Shown here one piece after another: positions 10,634-24,100 of a DNA stretch of 64,000 nt; the first letter of the stretch is position 1, and each line of letters starts with the position of its first letter. The DNA is taken from positions 1 through 64,000 of the forward strand of contig MDYQ01000133.1 of NCBI GenBank assembly GCA_003024175.1. The letters run 5' to 3'. Made by a program: the position numbers and the translations under genes. The DNA comes from Planoprotostelium fungivorum. Its lineage: Eukaryota > Evosea > Variosea > Cavosteliida > Cavosteliaceae. The notes beneath the pieces were generated by a model. It did not search any database. It was not told the DNA's origin and saw only the letters and a program-made list of their open reading frames with translations.

Positions 10634-13600
10634 ATGATGCAGCCCTCGAACTTGCGTGGGGCTCTGAACGAGGTCTCGCTGAGATGTGTTCTTCTCGCAC
10701 TCTTTCTTTCGATCGGCTGTGAGGCTCAATCCGATCTAGCTCTGGTCTCTACGATGAAGGGAATCTGGTCCTCTCTAAACGGTGTGTTGCGTTTGTCCAG
10801 GGAGATCCCGTCTGAATGATTGAAGGGTCTTCACAATATTGGACCGGAAACAATGTGAGTCGACAGATCGATCATCCAATCTCAAGGCCAAACACAAACG
10901 ACAAGAACAAGATTTCGTTACGTCCGAATATTGTCTAACGTCCGACAGGTGTGCAACTCTACCGACTACAATGGAATCACATGTGACCGAACGAGCTCTT
11001 ATCCTACCTCCTTCGTCTTCAACGCGTTAAATTCTTCATCGATCAAGCTCACGGGTTCATTCCCTCCACAGATTGGTCTTCTGACCAATCTCACCCGTCT
11101 CGATCTGGGATCTAATCAATTGTCTGGATCCATCCTTCCATCCATCTGTGAGCTCTCATCCGTCTCATTCGATTCTAATGTGCACAGGTGATCTCACTGG
11201 ATTGACATACATCGATCTGAGCCGAAACTTATTCAATGGTTCCCTTCCCTCTTGCCTCGGTCAACTGTATCATCTCAAAAGTTTAATCTTGGTGATTCAC
11301 CTCTATCTCTCGCATCAATTTCACCATCTCCCGATCACCATGTGATCACTCTCAACTGATGCTCTCTCAGGATACGAATCGATTGAGTGGAAGTGTACCG
11401 AGATCCATAGCCAACCTCACTTCACTCTCTCAGTGCAATCTGGGCACTAATCCTTCTCTGTGCTTCCCTTGGAACGTGTCTTCCATCTGTGGCACTACAG
11501 TGAGTAACAAGTGTGCGTCGAGTGCATCGCTGGTAGCCACGATGAAGAGCATATGGACCACGCTGGGAGGTAAGAGTGTTCCATCCTCTCTCTTCTCACA
11601 GTCAACAGGACCGACACAGTACTGGAAGGGAAATCAGGTGAGGCATCACTTGAATTCCGATGTCTATTTTTGTCTCATCACACGATGGATGATGCATCGA
11701 TTTGTTTATGACTGATCGATGTGAATGTAGACTTGTAACCCTGCCGATTACATTGGAGTAACGTGTGATTCCACGGCAAGTTACCCAGTCTCTATCGTCT
11801 ACAACCCACAATCGGATACATCTCTCACTAAGCTCACGGGGAGATTATCTCCTCTCATTGGCAGCTTGAGTAACCTCACCAAGATCGATCTCGGAATCAA
11901 TCTGATCACTGGAATTATTCCATCTACCATCTGTGAGTCGATTCGATGTCAATCGTGACGATCATCGCGATATGAATCATCTGATCACATCGATGATCCA
12001 TCATCTGATCACATCGATCATCTGTCATCTGATCACATAAATGACGCATCGATACAATATAGAACCGAATTGAATTGACTCTTGGAAGGTAATCTCACCC
12101 AACTCACTTCCTTGGACTTGGGATTCAGTTCAATCACCGGTGGCCTACCCTCTTGCATGGGCACGTCCAACCTACAGATGGTCGATCTATTCTTCGGTGG
12201 CGTCAGCGCCAATAATTCTATCCTCGATGTCATCTGTGAGTCATCGTCGATGTACATCCATCTGATGTCATAGGTAATATGACTCTGTTGCAAACGATAG
12301 ATCTCAGCAAAACTTCTCTGTCTGGACCGTTTCCCTCTTGTATCACAAACTCTCTCGTCAATTTGGTTGGATTAAATCTGGGTAGAACGGCACTGAATGG
12401 ATCAATACCGGATTCCATCTGTGAGTGTCACATCACGATTTCAATCACATCGTCGATGTCGCATGCATCAGCCCTCGATGTGAATCTCATCGTTGATCGA
12501 GAGAAGGTAACTTGACTGGACTCGATTATCTCAATCTGGGAACGGCACAGTTCTCAGGTACCATACCCTCTTGTCTCGATCGATTGTCAAATTTGAACAG
12601 TCTATTCTTGGTGGGTTTATTTCCTCTTCACCTCTCTCACCTCTGAAGGATACAAATCAACTGAGCGGAAGTGTACCCAGATCCATAGCCAACCTCACTC
12701 GACTGTCTCAGTGCAATCTGGGCACTAATCCTTCTCTGTGCTTCCCTTGGAACGTGTCTTCCATCTGTGGCACTACAGTGAGTAACAAGTGTGCGTCGAG
12801 TGCATCGCTGGTAGCCACGATGAAGAGCATATGGACCACGCTGGGAGGTAAGAGTGTTCCATCCTCTCTCTTCTCACAGTCAACAGGACCATCACAGTAT
12901 TGGAGAGGAAATCAGGTGAGGAACTCTTCTCTCTCCATCACATCATCGATGTACGATCCATCCGTTGATCACCTTCAGATCTGCAATTCGACCGATTACA
13001 TCGGTGTCACGTGTGATCCTTCCTTCACTTATCCTGTCTCCATCTCCACCGGAGAATTCACTAAAACCATAACATTCAACGGAACCTTATCTCCTCTCAT
13101 CGGTGACCTCGTCAATCTAACTCGGCTGTCTTTGATTTCCTCATTCAATCGTTTCGGTTTGTACGGGAGCATCACTCCCTCCATCTGTGAGTGTATCGAT
13201 CTATCACACATGGATTGACCCAAAGTAGGCAATCTGACTCAGCTGTACGTCTTGGAATTGAGTGGAAATGGGTTGACGGGAGTCATTCCTGATTGCATCG
13301 GTACAGATCTGGTCCAATTGACTTCTCTCGTTCTGAATACCTCATCGCTGAACGGAACGATACCTGATAGCATCTGTGAGTCATAATGGATGATGTGAAT
13401 CTATAAGATGTTGATGAACGAGACAGGTAATCTGAATCAATTGTCTACGCTTGATCTTGGAGCGTCTCACCTGTCTGGATCGATACCCCCTTGCATCGTA
13501 AATCTTCCTCGTCTCCGAAATCTGTACCTCGTGAGATGTCCATTTCTTGTTTTTCGTGGCTGATGGAACTCAGGACGACAATCATCTGACGGGTAGTGTT

Positions 13601-15913
13601 TCCACCTTCAGTAATTCTCCCCTGGTAAACTGTAAATTGGATAATAATCCATCGCTGTGTTATCCTCTCGGTTGGTCTTCTATCTGCAGTGGTAGAACCA
13701 CAGACAGTTCCATCTGTCCCACGACGAAGATTCCCACCGGTACTATTTTGACACCAGCACAAGCAGAGGTGAGAGAGAAGGAGAGGAGGAGAATGACATG
13801 GGTCAGATCGTGTTGAACAACGGTTTGAGCGGTGACGTCTACATCGAGGTGAATTCTATCACGCGAAGGGAGATTGACGCGTTGTAGACGGCCAGTTTCG
13901 TGTCTGCAGTCATCAGTGCCGTTCTCAAGAACGCAACTTCCTTTTCATACAATCACCCGGAGGTATCCATCCGTGTGCAGACGTACGATACGTACGATGA
14001 TAGTATAGTGTACACTCAGATCACCAACAGCAGCATCTCCGTCACTCTTCCATCCTCTGTTACCACGTCACCCAAAGGTGTCTACATTTCAACGTGTAGA
14101 CATGATATCTTACCCCGACAGTATCTGTGGCTCTCACATCCATAGCCTACAATCCATTCTTGTCTATCTACAACGAGTCCATGTAAATACTTTCGTCTTC
14201 ATTCGATTTTCTCTACAACCATACAACGTGTTTCATTCAAATCTAACCGATCGATAGATACAGCACAGTGACGGGAGTCAGCTTATACGGTCAGAATGGA
14301 ACAGAGATCAACGTCAGAGACATCAAAGACACAATCAACATCACCATGGGTATCATCCAACACATCCCTTCAGAACACTGTGAGTTCATCTCCTATCTTA
14401 CAGGCACTGAAGAGGGACACAGATGCAGTGTGTCAGTATTGGAACGAGACGAGCGATCAATGGTCCAGAGAAGGACTGAGGCTGGTTGTAGATGACAACG
14501 TGACTGTGTGTCAGACGAGTCATCTCACCAATTTCTCCATCGGAGTACAAAAGATCGTAGCAAGGAGTGCCCCCGTTGTAGATGAATCGGCACCCGCGCC
14601 GAGAGAGGACGGCAAGAAGACGATGATCATCATCATCGTGGCCAGCTGTGCCGCAGGAGCTGTCATACTCATATTGATCGTGATGATCATCCTATATCGA
14701 CGTCGTAGTGCCATTAGGAAGGTGAGACGATCTTGATCACGATCATCATCACCATCATGTCATCGTGATGACGATCGAGTGATGAGATTGTACTGACACA
14801 TTCAGTTCGATATGAGAGGTGGCAACGAAGAATTAGAAGAGAAGGTAGAATGGATCGAGAAGGTTCACACCGGTGAAACGACCGTGTGGAAGGCTCTTCA
14901 CAACGGAACGAACACAGTCGCCGTAAAGAAGGTAGACAGAGATCTACGGAAACTGATAGGAGAAGCAACAAGATTGAAGGTGAGACACATACAGAGTCGA
15001 GAGAGAGTGACAAGTGATAGACATTGCATCATCCAAACATCGTTCTCTATCTGGGTCAGAACTCATCAGGTGAGAGGAGAGAAGAGAGAGGAGAGTGAAA
15101 GAGAGACAGAGAAGTGGATGATGACCGAGTGGATGAGTGAAGGAGATCTCTTCTCTTACTCTCTGCGTAACTCTGTTTCCCCTTTCATCTTTCAGATGTG
15201 AGGTTCAATCACCATCACTGATGATTGACCATGTCACAGAGGAAGAGACATATCCCAAGCGATGAGTTATGTGGCCGAACAGAATCTAGTCCACACGATG
15301 CTGACACCTCACCATGTGATCTACCTCCTTCTCTTCTGTCGTTGACTCGTACAGATTCTACTGCAAGAGACAGAGTTCACGATGGTGGCAAAGGTAGGCA
15401 GCTTCGGTAGCTGCGTTTCAGATGGAAGTCGATCGGATAAGAAGGAAGGCCACACGGTGAGATGTTGGCAGAGTTATTCAATAACACAGAGAGAATGTCA
15501 CATGCACAGCCACGTCTGACGCAGTACAGGCACCCGAAGTGATTGAGGATGGAATACAACGCACGAGTGCTGACGTGTGGAGTTTTGGACTGCTGCTGTC
15601 TTTCATCATCAGTGATGGAAAGAACAGTGAAAGTCAGGTCAGTGATGATGTTGATGATCGATGATGGAACGAAGGGTGACGATGAGGACAGGTGTATGGA
15701 CAGAGGAAGTCAAAGAAGAGAGTGTCGACTGTGAGAGCAGAGACAGAATGGGAGGCAACGATCAAGTCACTCGTTCGAGATTGCACGGACGTAAAAGTTG
15801 CCAACAGACCCACCTTCAAAGACATGGCGAAGAAGTTGATGAGAAAGGCAGAAGAGACGAGGAAGGAAAAGTGGATGGAAGACGAAGTCGATCATTATGG
15901 AATGCAAGAATAA
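10634..15913 (+). CDS. LRR receptor with GPS motif, TM and pseudokinase
   Basis: The start (MMQPSNLRGALNEV) is followed by a hydrophobic signal peptide. The ectodomain is a set of leucine-rich repeats, mostly one per exon, with introns falling after a recurring SIC motif. Near 14430-14540 lies a GPS-like sequence: CQYW, a later Trp, then SHLTNFSIG; HL/T is the known cleavage site in adhesion GPCRs. Compared with the four-Cys canonical form, GC is GL and the Cys before SHLT is replaced. One TM helix (about 14617-14700) precedes a kinase-like domain near 14812-15912. The VAVKK lysine and DVWSFG are kept. HRDLKPxN reads HTMLTPHHI and DFG reads SFG, so both catalytic Asp are missing: a pseudokinase. 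The 15.0-15.7 kb exon joins are by eye. AATAAA overlaps the stop. Confidence 0.82.
11371..11640. repeat. Internal exon duplication, copy A
   Basis: This 270-bp block matches 12649-12918 (offset 1278) with few differences. It encodes a final LRR (SGSVPRSIANLT), then NPSLCFPWNVSSICG, and the cap-like start of a second repeat array (SLVATMKSIWTTLGGKS). The receptor's ectodomain was therefore enlarged by duplicating a whole cap-plus-LRR module. Confidence 0.92.
11977..12046. repeat. 24-bp tandem repeat in LRR gene intron
   Basis: About 2.8 copies of a 24-bp unit beginning TCATCTGATCACATCGAT lie inside an intron of the LRR receptor gene. Confidence 0.85.
12649..12918. repeat. Internal exon duplication, copy B
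   Basis: Second copy of the block at 11371-11640. The high nucleotide identity points to a recent duplication or continuing gene conversion within the receptor gene. Confidence 0.92.
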
Positions 15914-17321
15914 AGGAAAATCTTCTGAGTGCGATGGTGTTATCTGCATCTAACGCTTGTTGACATCAGTATCATTGTATTCACATGACTCTCGTGTGGG
16001 TGAGGTGAAAATAGGTTGTGGTCGATCAAAGACTAAAGTAAGACGACAAATTCTTACCGTAGTTTTGACTTCTCACCTTTCATCGAACACGATCACATTC
16101 ACCACGGCGAATGAATGATAACGACTTACCAATAGGATGGTCAGAGAGGCCTGCTGTCTTTGGTAGACCACACAGTCACGTGCACGAAGGAGAAGAAGCG
16201 TCTCGGGTGCCGCTCGAAAGACATTCGCCTCGGGCAGCGAAAATCGCGACCTGACAAGAATAAGAAAAGCGTTGAGACCAGAATTTGCAGAGGTACCGCA
16301 GCATGAAGTGATGGGGATGGTAGAGTGGAAAGATATGAAGACGAAGACGCTTGAATATCATCGAAGAAAGGGGAGGAGCCAAGCACAGAGAATTACAATA
16401 CAGAACCTCCTTATATGACAATGTGTCTCTCTCCTCTTCACCTTGTGCTACCGTTATTTATAATAGTGGGACTGTACTCCAGGGATATTAACGAGCACGC
16501 ATAGAAATTAGAGTTCTCATGCAGTCTGGATGATATGTCTCGTCGAAGGGGTACATAACAATGACTCCTCGTGACAATCACAGTTTAGTCACTGAATGTG
16601 GTATAGTGTTTCGTGTTATTCAACGACTGAAGTGAGCGACTTTTTTGAGTTTTATCTTCATCCACCGATATTGAATATGATACGATACTTCCATCTCACC
16701 GTTGTTCCATTCGTTCGCATCAGCTTATACCCGTGTGAACGAAGGGAGCTCAGTCATCAGTCACTCTTTACTGCCGAAACACTTTCCAAACAATTTCAAG
16801 GTGAATTTTAATATCGTCGATCATTGTGATCGGTGTACCAGGCAAAATCTCAATTTATAGAGAACGAAGAACCATCAAATCCACCGTCAATCAGGATCAG
16901 TTTCCCTGTCAGACTCTTCACGATCACAGCCAACATGAACCAGATACGATAGACATTCATTTGGTGGTGGCCCTGACAGCCACAGACGGTTTCGGTTACG
17001 ATGCAAATATCATGTAGGAGGGAGAGATGGAAGACCTGCACACCACACCGACAACTGATGGTGCAGTCCTTCCATCTCACGATCTTCTTTCTCATCCCAG
17101 TGCTTCCAGATCCATCGGGCGATCCGAATGTTTCCTGAGAAAGGAGCGGCCTATCAACGCATCAGGGGTGTGTGAGTTGCACCTTAAGGTGGCTGATTCA
17201 CTTGGGATAAAGCGTGGAGGAACGCTCAGGTGGTGTTCTCTTCTTTCCCCTGCTTCTTCGCAAAAAAAGAGTCGGAAAGGCATTGGCATCATTTCTAAAA
17301 GAGGAGGGAGAGAGCAGCAGC
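15914..17321. other. Intergenic, 1.4 kb, no gene recognised
   Basis: No supported gene lies between the LRR receptor and the lipoxygenase. Minus-strand frames (for example 16141-16386 and 16850-17095) lack recognisable motifs. A plus-strand frame leads into the lipoxygenase from 17214 but has no ATG before 17322. The stretch is AT-rich near 16.5-16.9 kb. Confidence 0.45.
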
Positions 17322-20300
17322 ATGAGCGTGGTCGAGTATCAAAGGTCTCAGGGTGTGGCCTATGCAGCCATCGCTTACAAGCTCGCCAAGTTGATCTTCG
17401 GCAAGCTTACGGAGAAGAGCATATCGTTCAGCGCCAATCTCGTATGGACCGTCATGGGACAGCAGACGGACCACCTCTTCGTGTGGACATCGGGTGGTAG
17501 CAGTGTGGCCGTCGCGGGAGAATGGGACAATTGGACGGTGGGATCGGATCGATTCTCCTGGATGACCTCTCACAGCCCCACAATCTCACCAAGTTGGATC
17601 CTCTTGGTCTGTTTTACGTGTGTCGCATCACTGGATTGAAGCCGGGAGAGACATACAGATACCTCTATCTTATCAATGGACAGTGGACCGCCGACACCAA
17701 CAAGAACGCCAAGTTTGAGACCAAGTCCATCCTTCCAGGTCGAACCCTTTCATCATATCTGAATCACATCCTGAATCATATGAAGGACGCCCTCCTTACA
17801 ACTATTTCACCGCTGTGGCCTTCCCACACAACATCACCAAGTCTTTCGCAGAGCTCTTCTACACCATCTCATCGAACATCCGTTTCTATTCGAGACAATT
17901 GGACAGAGAGCTCGCCCTCGTCAACATCCCCATCGGTAACTTGGTGCCTGAGTCTGCCAACAGGGTCATCTCGAATTCCATCCACAATTACATCGACAGC
18001 GACGAACCTCGGGATCAAGCTCATGTAACTTTCCAGAACGCCCAGAGATACATCTCCGCTCAATGGGAGTCTCACGAGAACAGGTGATCTTCATCGTCAT
18101 AGCGACGTGACGATGGAAAATGACATCACATCAGCCTCGCCAAGACCTTCCAAGACGCCGGCTACGAGACCGACGTGCCTTGTTTCAACTATGCCCACAC
18201 GTTCGCCAACACGGCGACCCAATTTGACATGGGCATCAACGCATTAGACCCCTTCAGAAAGACAGCCAAGATCCTCAAATACGAATGGGAGACAACCATG
18301 GTGGTCAACTATGTTCCGGAGGAGAAGACAGCCACTTATCCTCCTCATCTCAAGTTGAGATCGGATCAGGTGAGGGATGATGATGATGATGATGTTGACG
18401 CTGAGGCAGGTGGAATCGGATCCGCAGATCTTCAACGGGTGATCATCATCACCGTCATCCATCTCCAACATCACATCATCATCAATACCATCTTTCACTC
18501 TCCTCTATATCACTTCAATTTCCATCATCATCCGCACACGCATCATCAACTCTCATCCTCCATCTGTTGACTGATCACCCGATCAGTTTCCGTCTGGCCG
18601 ATTCTGTCATCGTCATCGGTGCCTCGAAGAACAAAGTCGCCCTCAAGATCGTGAGTACCCCCCGTCACAAACATTCGGTCCTCCCCCCTCTGACCCCCCT
18701 CCAGGTCGATTTTGCCTTCGGCAGCCCCGACGAAGCTTATTCCGGTACCATGAGAGACATCACACTCAAGAACAAAGAATTGAGAAGAGCAAAGAAGAAT
18801 TTGTACGCCGAGCCCAACGTGGGAGATTTGGAGAACTTTTGGTTCAGCGATGAGATGTTTGCACACCAGCAGTTCAGCGGTACAAATCCAAGCACAATTC
18901 GGTCGCTGGCCAGCAGGGAAGACGGTGATCAGAACGACCGGTGGTACGAGAGATTCGTGGAGAGTGCGAGGGAACAGAAGGTGGATGGGATGTTCAAGGA
19001 AGCATTGGGAGACAGACAGTTCCTCTTCGTGCAGGATCTGAGGTAGGACACTGAAGACATCGCTCATCAAGATCACCATCGCGATCATTACATCATCGAT
19101 CAGATCAGATCTCCATTTCGATGATGACGAAACTCTTCGATTAAAATTCACGCTCTACAACGCGACACGTTCTGACTCACGACGATCAGTTTCTACCAAG
19201 ACCAAGTTGGACTGAAGAGGACAAAGACATCGAAGGGTTATTTCTTCACCAGCGGTGCACCTGCCGCAGGAGAAGCCGGTTCCAAATACGCCGTAGCTTC
19301 CGTCGGTCTCTTCCACCTGGAGGAGTCCGGAAAATTACACCCGGTGCGTACGTACGTAATCACGTGACCTCATTACGGTTGTAGATCGCTATCGTCATCG
19401 ATTGGAGGGGCCATACTGATGATCGAACTATGGGCGAATCTCTGTGTCTGTGGAACAAGAGGAAGAACAGCAGCGTGAAGGATCACGATCAAGAGCATGA
19501 CTGGCCTTGGAGATATGCAAAGACCGCACTGCAGGTGAGAAGAAACGATTTAAAGTCGATTTTATTCTATTTCTTTTGGGACTGAAGGGGTGATAGACTT
19601 CGGACTGGTTGAGTCACGAGGTGGGATCTCATCTGGTCCATACGCATTTTGTAGAGGAGGCCGTCATCGTGGCTGCTCACCGTGCATTCCAATCTGCCCA
19701 CCCTGTCTTCAGACTCTTATCCACTCACTGGAACGTGAGTTCTCTCTCCTTCTCCATCTCTTTCTCTCTTCATTTCCTTTCATTCGATTCGTTTCGAACC
19801 TTTCAACTCCACACTTGATTTTCGTTTCATTCCTTGACGAATATAAATCGATCGTTTGACACTTTACCTCTATTCACCTTCACATCAGACCACCCTCTCC
19901 ATCAACTACGGAGCCAGAACGGTCCTAGTACCCAACGTAGTCTCTCCCCTGGTCGGTATGACGGCCGAACAATTGGAGAAAGTCATGAACTGGGAATACT
20001 ACCACCACTTTGACTGGCAGAAGCGCTACGTACCCGAAGACCTCAAGGCCAGAGGCTTCACCGATTTAGACGACCCCCGATTCAAAAACTACTCTTATGG
20101 TGTGTGATCATCATATCATCATCATCCCATCTGATCTTGTGTCATCAGGTAGGAACATCGTTCGGCTGTGGTCAGTCATTCGCGAATTCGTCTACGATTC
20201 ACTCAAAGTCCACTACACCCAGAACAAAGTCGTCTCAGATCGTCTAGTTCGCATCGACTCTCAAGTCAGAAATTGGAGCCGAGAGATGAGAAGAAAGCCA

Positions 20301-21033
20301 GAATCCGGCGCCACCGAGGTCGAAGGAAAAGAAGAGTACGAGGTAGAGGAGAGCGACGCGGACAGACAGAGAGATCAGAACAAGACCGGTGGAGGTGGCA
20401 TGACCTCTTTCCCTGTCATCGAGACGTTCGATCAGTTGGTCGATGCTGTGACCATGTGAGAGTTTCTCATCGTGGTGTGATTCCGGCTGAACGTGATGCA
20501 GGTGCATTCACATCGCATCCACTCAACACACTGCAGTCAATTACCTCCAAAAGTTTTACCTGTCCTTCGGTGAGTTTCATTTCGAAACAAATCTCTTCAG
20601 ATGAAATCGATTCATTCAGTCGAAACGCTCGCTGACTCTGTCAACAGTTGTGAACCGTCCACCCTGCCTCTTCTATCCCCCTCCCACTCATCTCGAACGT
20701 CTGAAGGCCTTCGACGAGGAAGATCTCATTCGTTCCCTCCCCATCAACCGGTGGCCCGCAGAATGGCTCCTCGCTTCGCACCTTCCCGATCTCCTCAGCT
20801 ACAAAGTGTCTTCGGACCAATCTCTCATTGGTTTCGCTCAGAATGTGAAGGCTCACGCTGATATCGCGGGCGACATCAGACAGCAAGAGACCGCGACCAA
20901 CTTTTTGACTGGTTTGTACAAGTTGAACGTCGAGTTCTTGAAGATGAGTGAGGAGAACGATCAGCTGGGTAAGCATCACATGGACTACACCGTGCTCGCA
21001 CCTCAAGTGACTGCAAACTCGATCTTGATCTGA
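17322..21033 (+). CDS. Lipoxygenase with N-terminal CBM48-like domain
   Basis: This is an iron dioxygenase that oxygenates polyunsaturated fatty acids. Fourteen exons sum to 2757 nt (918 residues), all in frame. Residues about 40-130 resemble the CBM48/AMPK-beta glycogen-binding fold (FVWTSGGSSVAVAGEWDNWT, then LKPGETYRYLYLINGQWTAD). The usual PLAT/C2 domain is not seen. A middle region of unknown type follows, then the catalytic domain. Iron ligands are visible: HLVHTH with His at both ends (first exon after 19597), QHTAVN supplying His and Asn (near 20524-20541), and a C-terminal Ile in NSILI. The motif SAHPVFRLLSTHW also fits. Introns: 17538-17575, 17739-17785, 18084-18134, 18370-18409, 18439-18586, 18651-18704, 19043-19189, 19344-19384, 19535-19596, 19735-19888, 20100-20148, 20456-20501, 20570-20647. 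Confidence 0.93.
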
Positions 21034-21129
21034 GCTCAGATCCGGTTGAAGAGAGTAGAACAGATAAACGGTGAAAATAGTAGATTTATCGTCTCGGTTT
21101 ATAAACCAAGTCTGAAGTGATTGGTTGGC

Positions 21130-24100
21130 TCAAGAGGAGGATAGCTGATAGACATTCTCGAACTGTGATTGAATGTTGCGTATCTCATTCTGGTTCACTG
21201 GTTTCAGCCTCTGGCCCACGGCCGTCATCTTCATTCGCTCTTTGGGCGAGCCCAACGTGCTGATCTCTGTCACTCTCCGTCTCGAAATGAATTCTCACCA
21301 TGATTCGATGATTTCTGTCCACATCTCAGGTGATTCTGTTCTCGTCTGCAAAGAAGGTGAGACGTTCGGTTTGGGTTTCATTTGGTCCCTCACCTTTCTC
21401 TCGTTCATGACATCAGAGAAGACGATGCCGAAAGAGAATCTGTGGAATAGATCAGTGTGTGGAGGAGAGGATGTGTGCTCACATGTCTCCTTCTATGGTA
21501 GATCTGCCGGTCCTCTTGACTTCTGGTGCCTGATTCGTGTCAGATGATGTCATGATGCGATGATGATGATGGCATGCTGATGTGATGTGATGTCATGCGA
21601 TCTCGATAGACTCACGAGATACTTTTCCATGTAAGGGGGAATGTTAGCATGGCCATAGGCCGACAGCTTGACGTGATGTGAAGAGGTGACATACACCTTC
21701 TGTGGACATACTCTACCGTGGACGTGTCCGTTCTCGTGCAGATAACTCAGCCCCGCAGCGATCTCAGCCATTCTGTTTTCACATTCAATCATCACATCTC
21801 ATCCTCTTCACTCACATGTCGCGTATCTCTTCTTCCTTCTCTATCCTTCCACTCCTTAATACCTGCTATCGTTAGAAACACTATCTCTTTTGCATGAACG
21901 ACGAGACAACAGGGATGTTCTCACATCTGCAAGAGTGCCACCATCCATATAGTCCATCACCATACATGTCATCTCTGCCTCTCTGTACATCCCCAGACAC
22001 ATCAAGATGTTCGGATGATGCATGTCCTGCCTTCCTGTCACTCTCTTCTCATCTCATTCCATCTCATCTCACCTTCAGCATGTTTGCCTCTCTCTGCAGC
22101 TCTTTGCTTCGCTCTGCCTCTGCTGTCTTCTTCACTGCCACTTGTGTCGTTCCTGCCTTCTTGCCCACATACACAACTGTCTCTCTGCCTCTGCCCACTT
22201 GTCTCTCTATCTCTATCTCCTGTCCATCTCATCACACACTGGTCATCACACTCTGCACATGATGAGAGAGAAACTCACGTGGTACTCTGTCAGATCAAAG
22301 TCGGAGGAATAGTTCTTTGTTCTCCTGCGTCTGTTGACGAAAAGAGCGATGATGATTGACGCTGGGTCGAGGTCAGCATCGTGACGTCCATCAATAACGC
22401 CACGGTGATCAGCTTCATGATGATGACGAGCGATCGTCATCGTCATGAAGATTGCCGAAAAAGACTCACCGATGGCAATAGGGATGATGCCTAAGATGGC
22501 CAGCAGATACATCTTGTTCATTCCTCTTCCCTTCTCAGAGTTAATGATTCCCACGGTGAAGTTTGTGAGATGAGAGCACAGACACGTGATGCTGCTCTGT
22601 CCTCTCTCTGTGTCACACCCATCTCTCTTCCATCCTCTGCTCTCTTCTGCCCAGTACACACATCTCATCTCTGTCTTCTCTTCACTCTCTTTCTTCTCTC
22701 TTCTCTATCTCTCTCACCCTCTGTGACAGTGACGTTGACAGGTAGAGGTATAGTGATAGTGATGCGTTCGCTGGTGTTCGTCACGTTTGTGTAAGAGCCG
22801 TTGAGATAGAGAGTGAGACCGATGATGTCACCCACTCTGTTCGACTGATGAGTCTAATGACACGTCTCTCATCACAGCATCTCACGTGGTCACATTTTGA
22901 GTCTGAGGGAATAATTGTGTACTGCTGATGCGACTGAGGATGACCGTTGCTGTCGTGTTCCCTCCCGACAATAGATCTTGGATGATTGTAGATGGAATCG
23001 AAAAGTTGATGCCTGTTCCATTGATACTTCCTACTGTTTCATTCCCCTTCTGCATCTTCTATCAATCGTCTTTGCATTTCAAATAATTAATGAATTTGAA
23101 TTTCGCACGATAGATGGATGGAAAAGATCACCTGATCTACAACGGCAGCGTACACTGACACTCCCTCTCTGTTCGTCACCTCAAAGCTGTCGCTCGTCTT
23201 CAGTGCATTCTCTGCGATGCTCTCGATGGATGTGAAGATCTGAGACACTGACCGAGAGCCGTTCACTTGTATGGCCTGCACAGCATCCACAGGACTCGTG
23301 TAATTTACAAACTTGCTCGATGGGGGCTGATCATGCATCGCCAACGTCAACGAATAATACCCAGAAGGCACATCAGAAGGCACGAGAAGGTCTACCGAGA
23401 ATGTTCCTCCCTTCACGTTCATTCTAGTGATGTAAGATTTTGTTGGTTGATCAAGGAGAGAGAGTTGAGATGAGAAGCCCGCATTGCGACCTGTCACGTG
23501 TTGACTCATCTTCAACCGTCCCACTTGCTTCTTCTCACCTTCCACGTGGATGATGGAAGGTCTCACTTCCACAACAGTGATGACGGGTGATGGATAAAAG
23601 AAGGGGACGGCGATGGAACTGTTACAGACTTGTAGAGTGAGAGTGAGATTGCTGCCGACACCGGGAGGTATGAAGATAGTGGCATTCCACCTCAGCTGTT
23701 CATCGGTTGCATTTATGGGTGTGATGGAGACGATACTGGGTACACCTTGTATGTTGTTGACTGCAGAGCCATCGAGCTGCACCGTATTTCCATTTCGATT
23801 CGATGGGTAAAGAGCGTAGACGAATCCTCCGTCTGTCGTCAGAGCAGGATTGTATATCAAGGACGTCACGATGGGACTCCTCCACAGGATCTGTTCTGTT
23901 CCCCCAGTCACGTTCGTGTGGACCAGTTGTCCTTCGTTCGAGAGACGTATCGTATACTCCCCGTGGGTTCCATTAGGTGTGGAGGAAACACCGCAGGCAC
24001 GATTGGTAGACCACAGAGGAGAGCCTGTAGAGTTCTCCCACACGACGTTTCCCACTGCTCTTGTGAGAAGGAACAGAAGAAGAGTATCTATCAGACAGAA

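Noticed and set aside
21894-22359. Plus-strand Ser/Leu/Cys-rich frames
   Set aside because: They are antisense to the kinase and juxtamembrane exons of the minus-strand lectin receptor.
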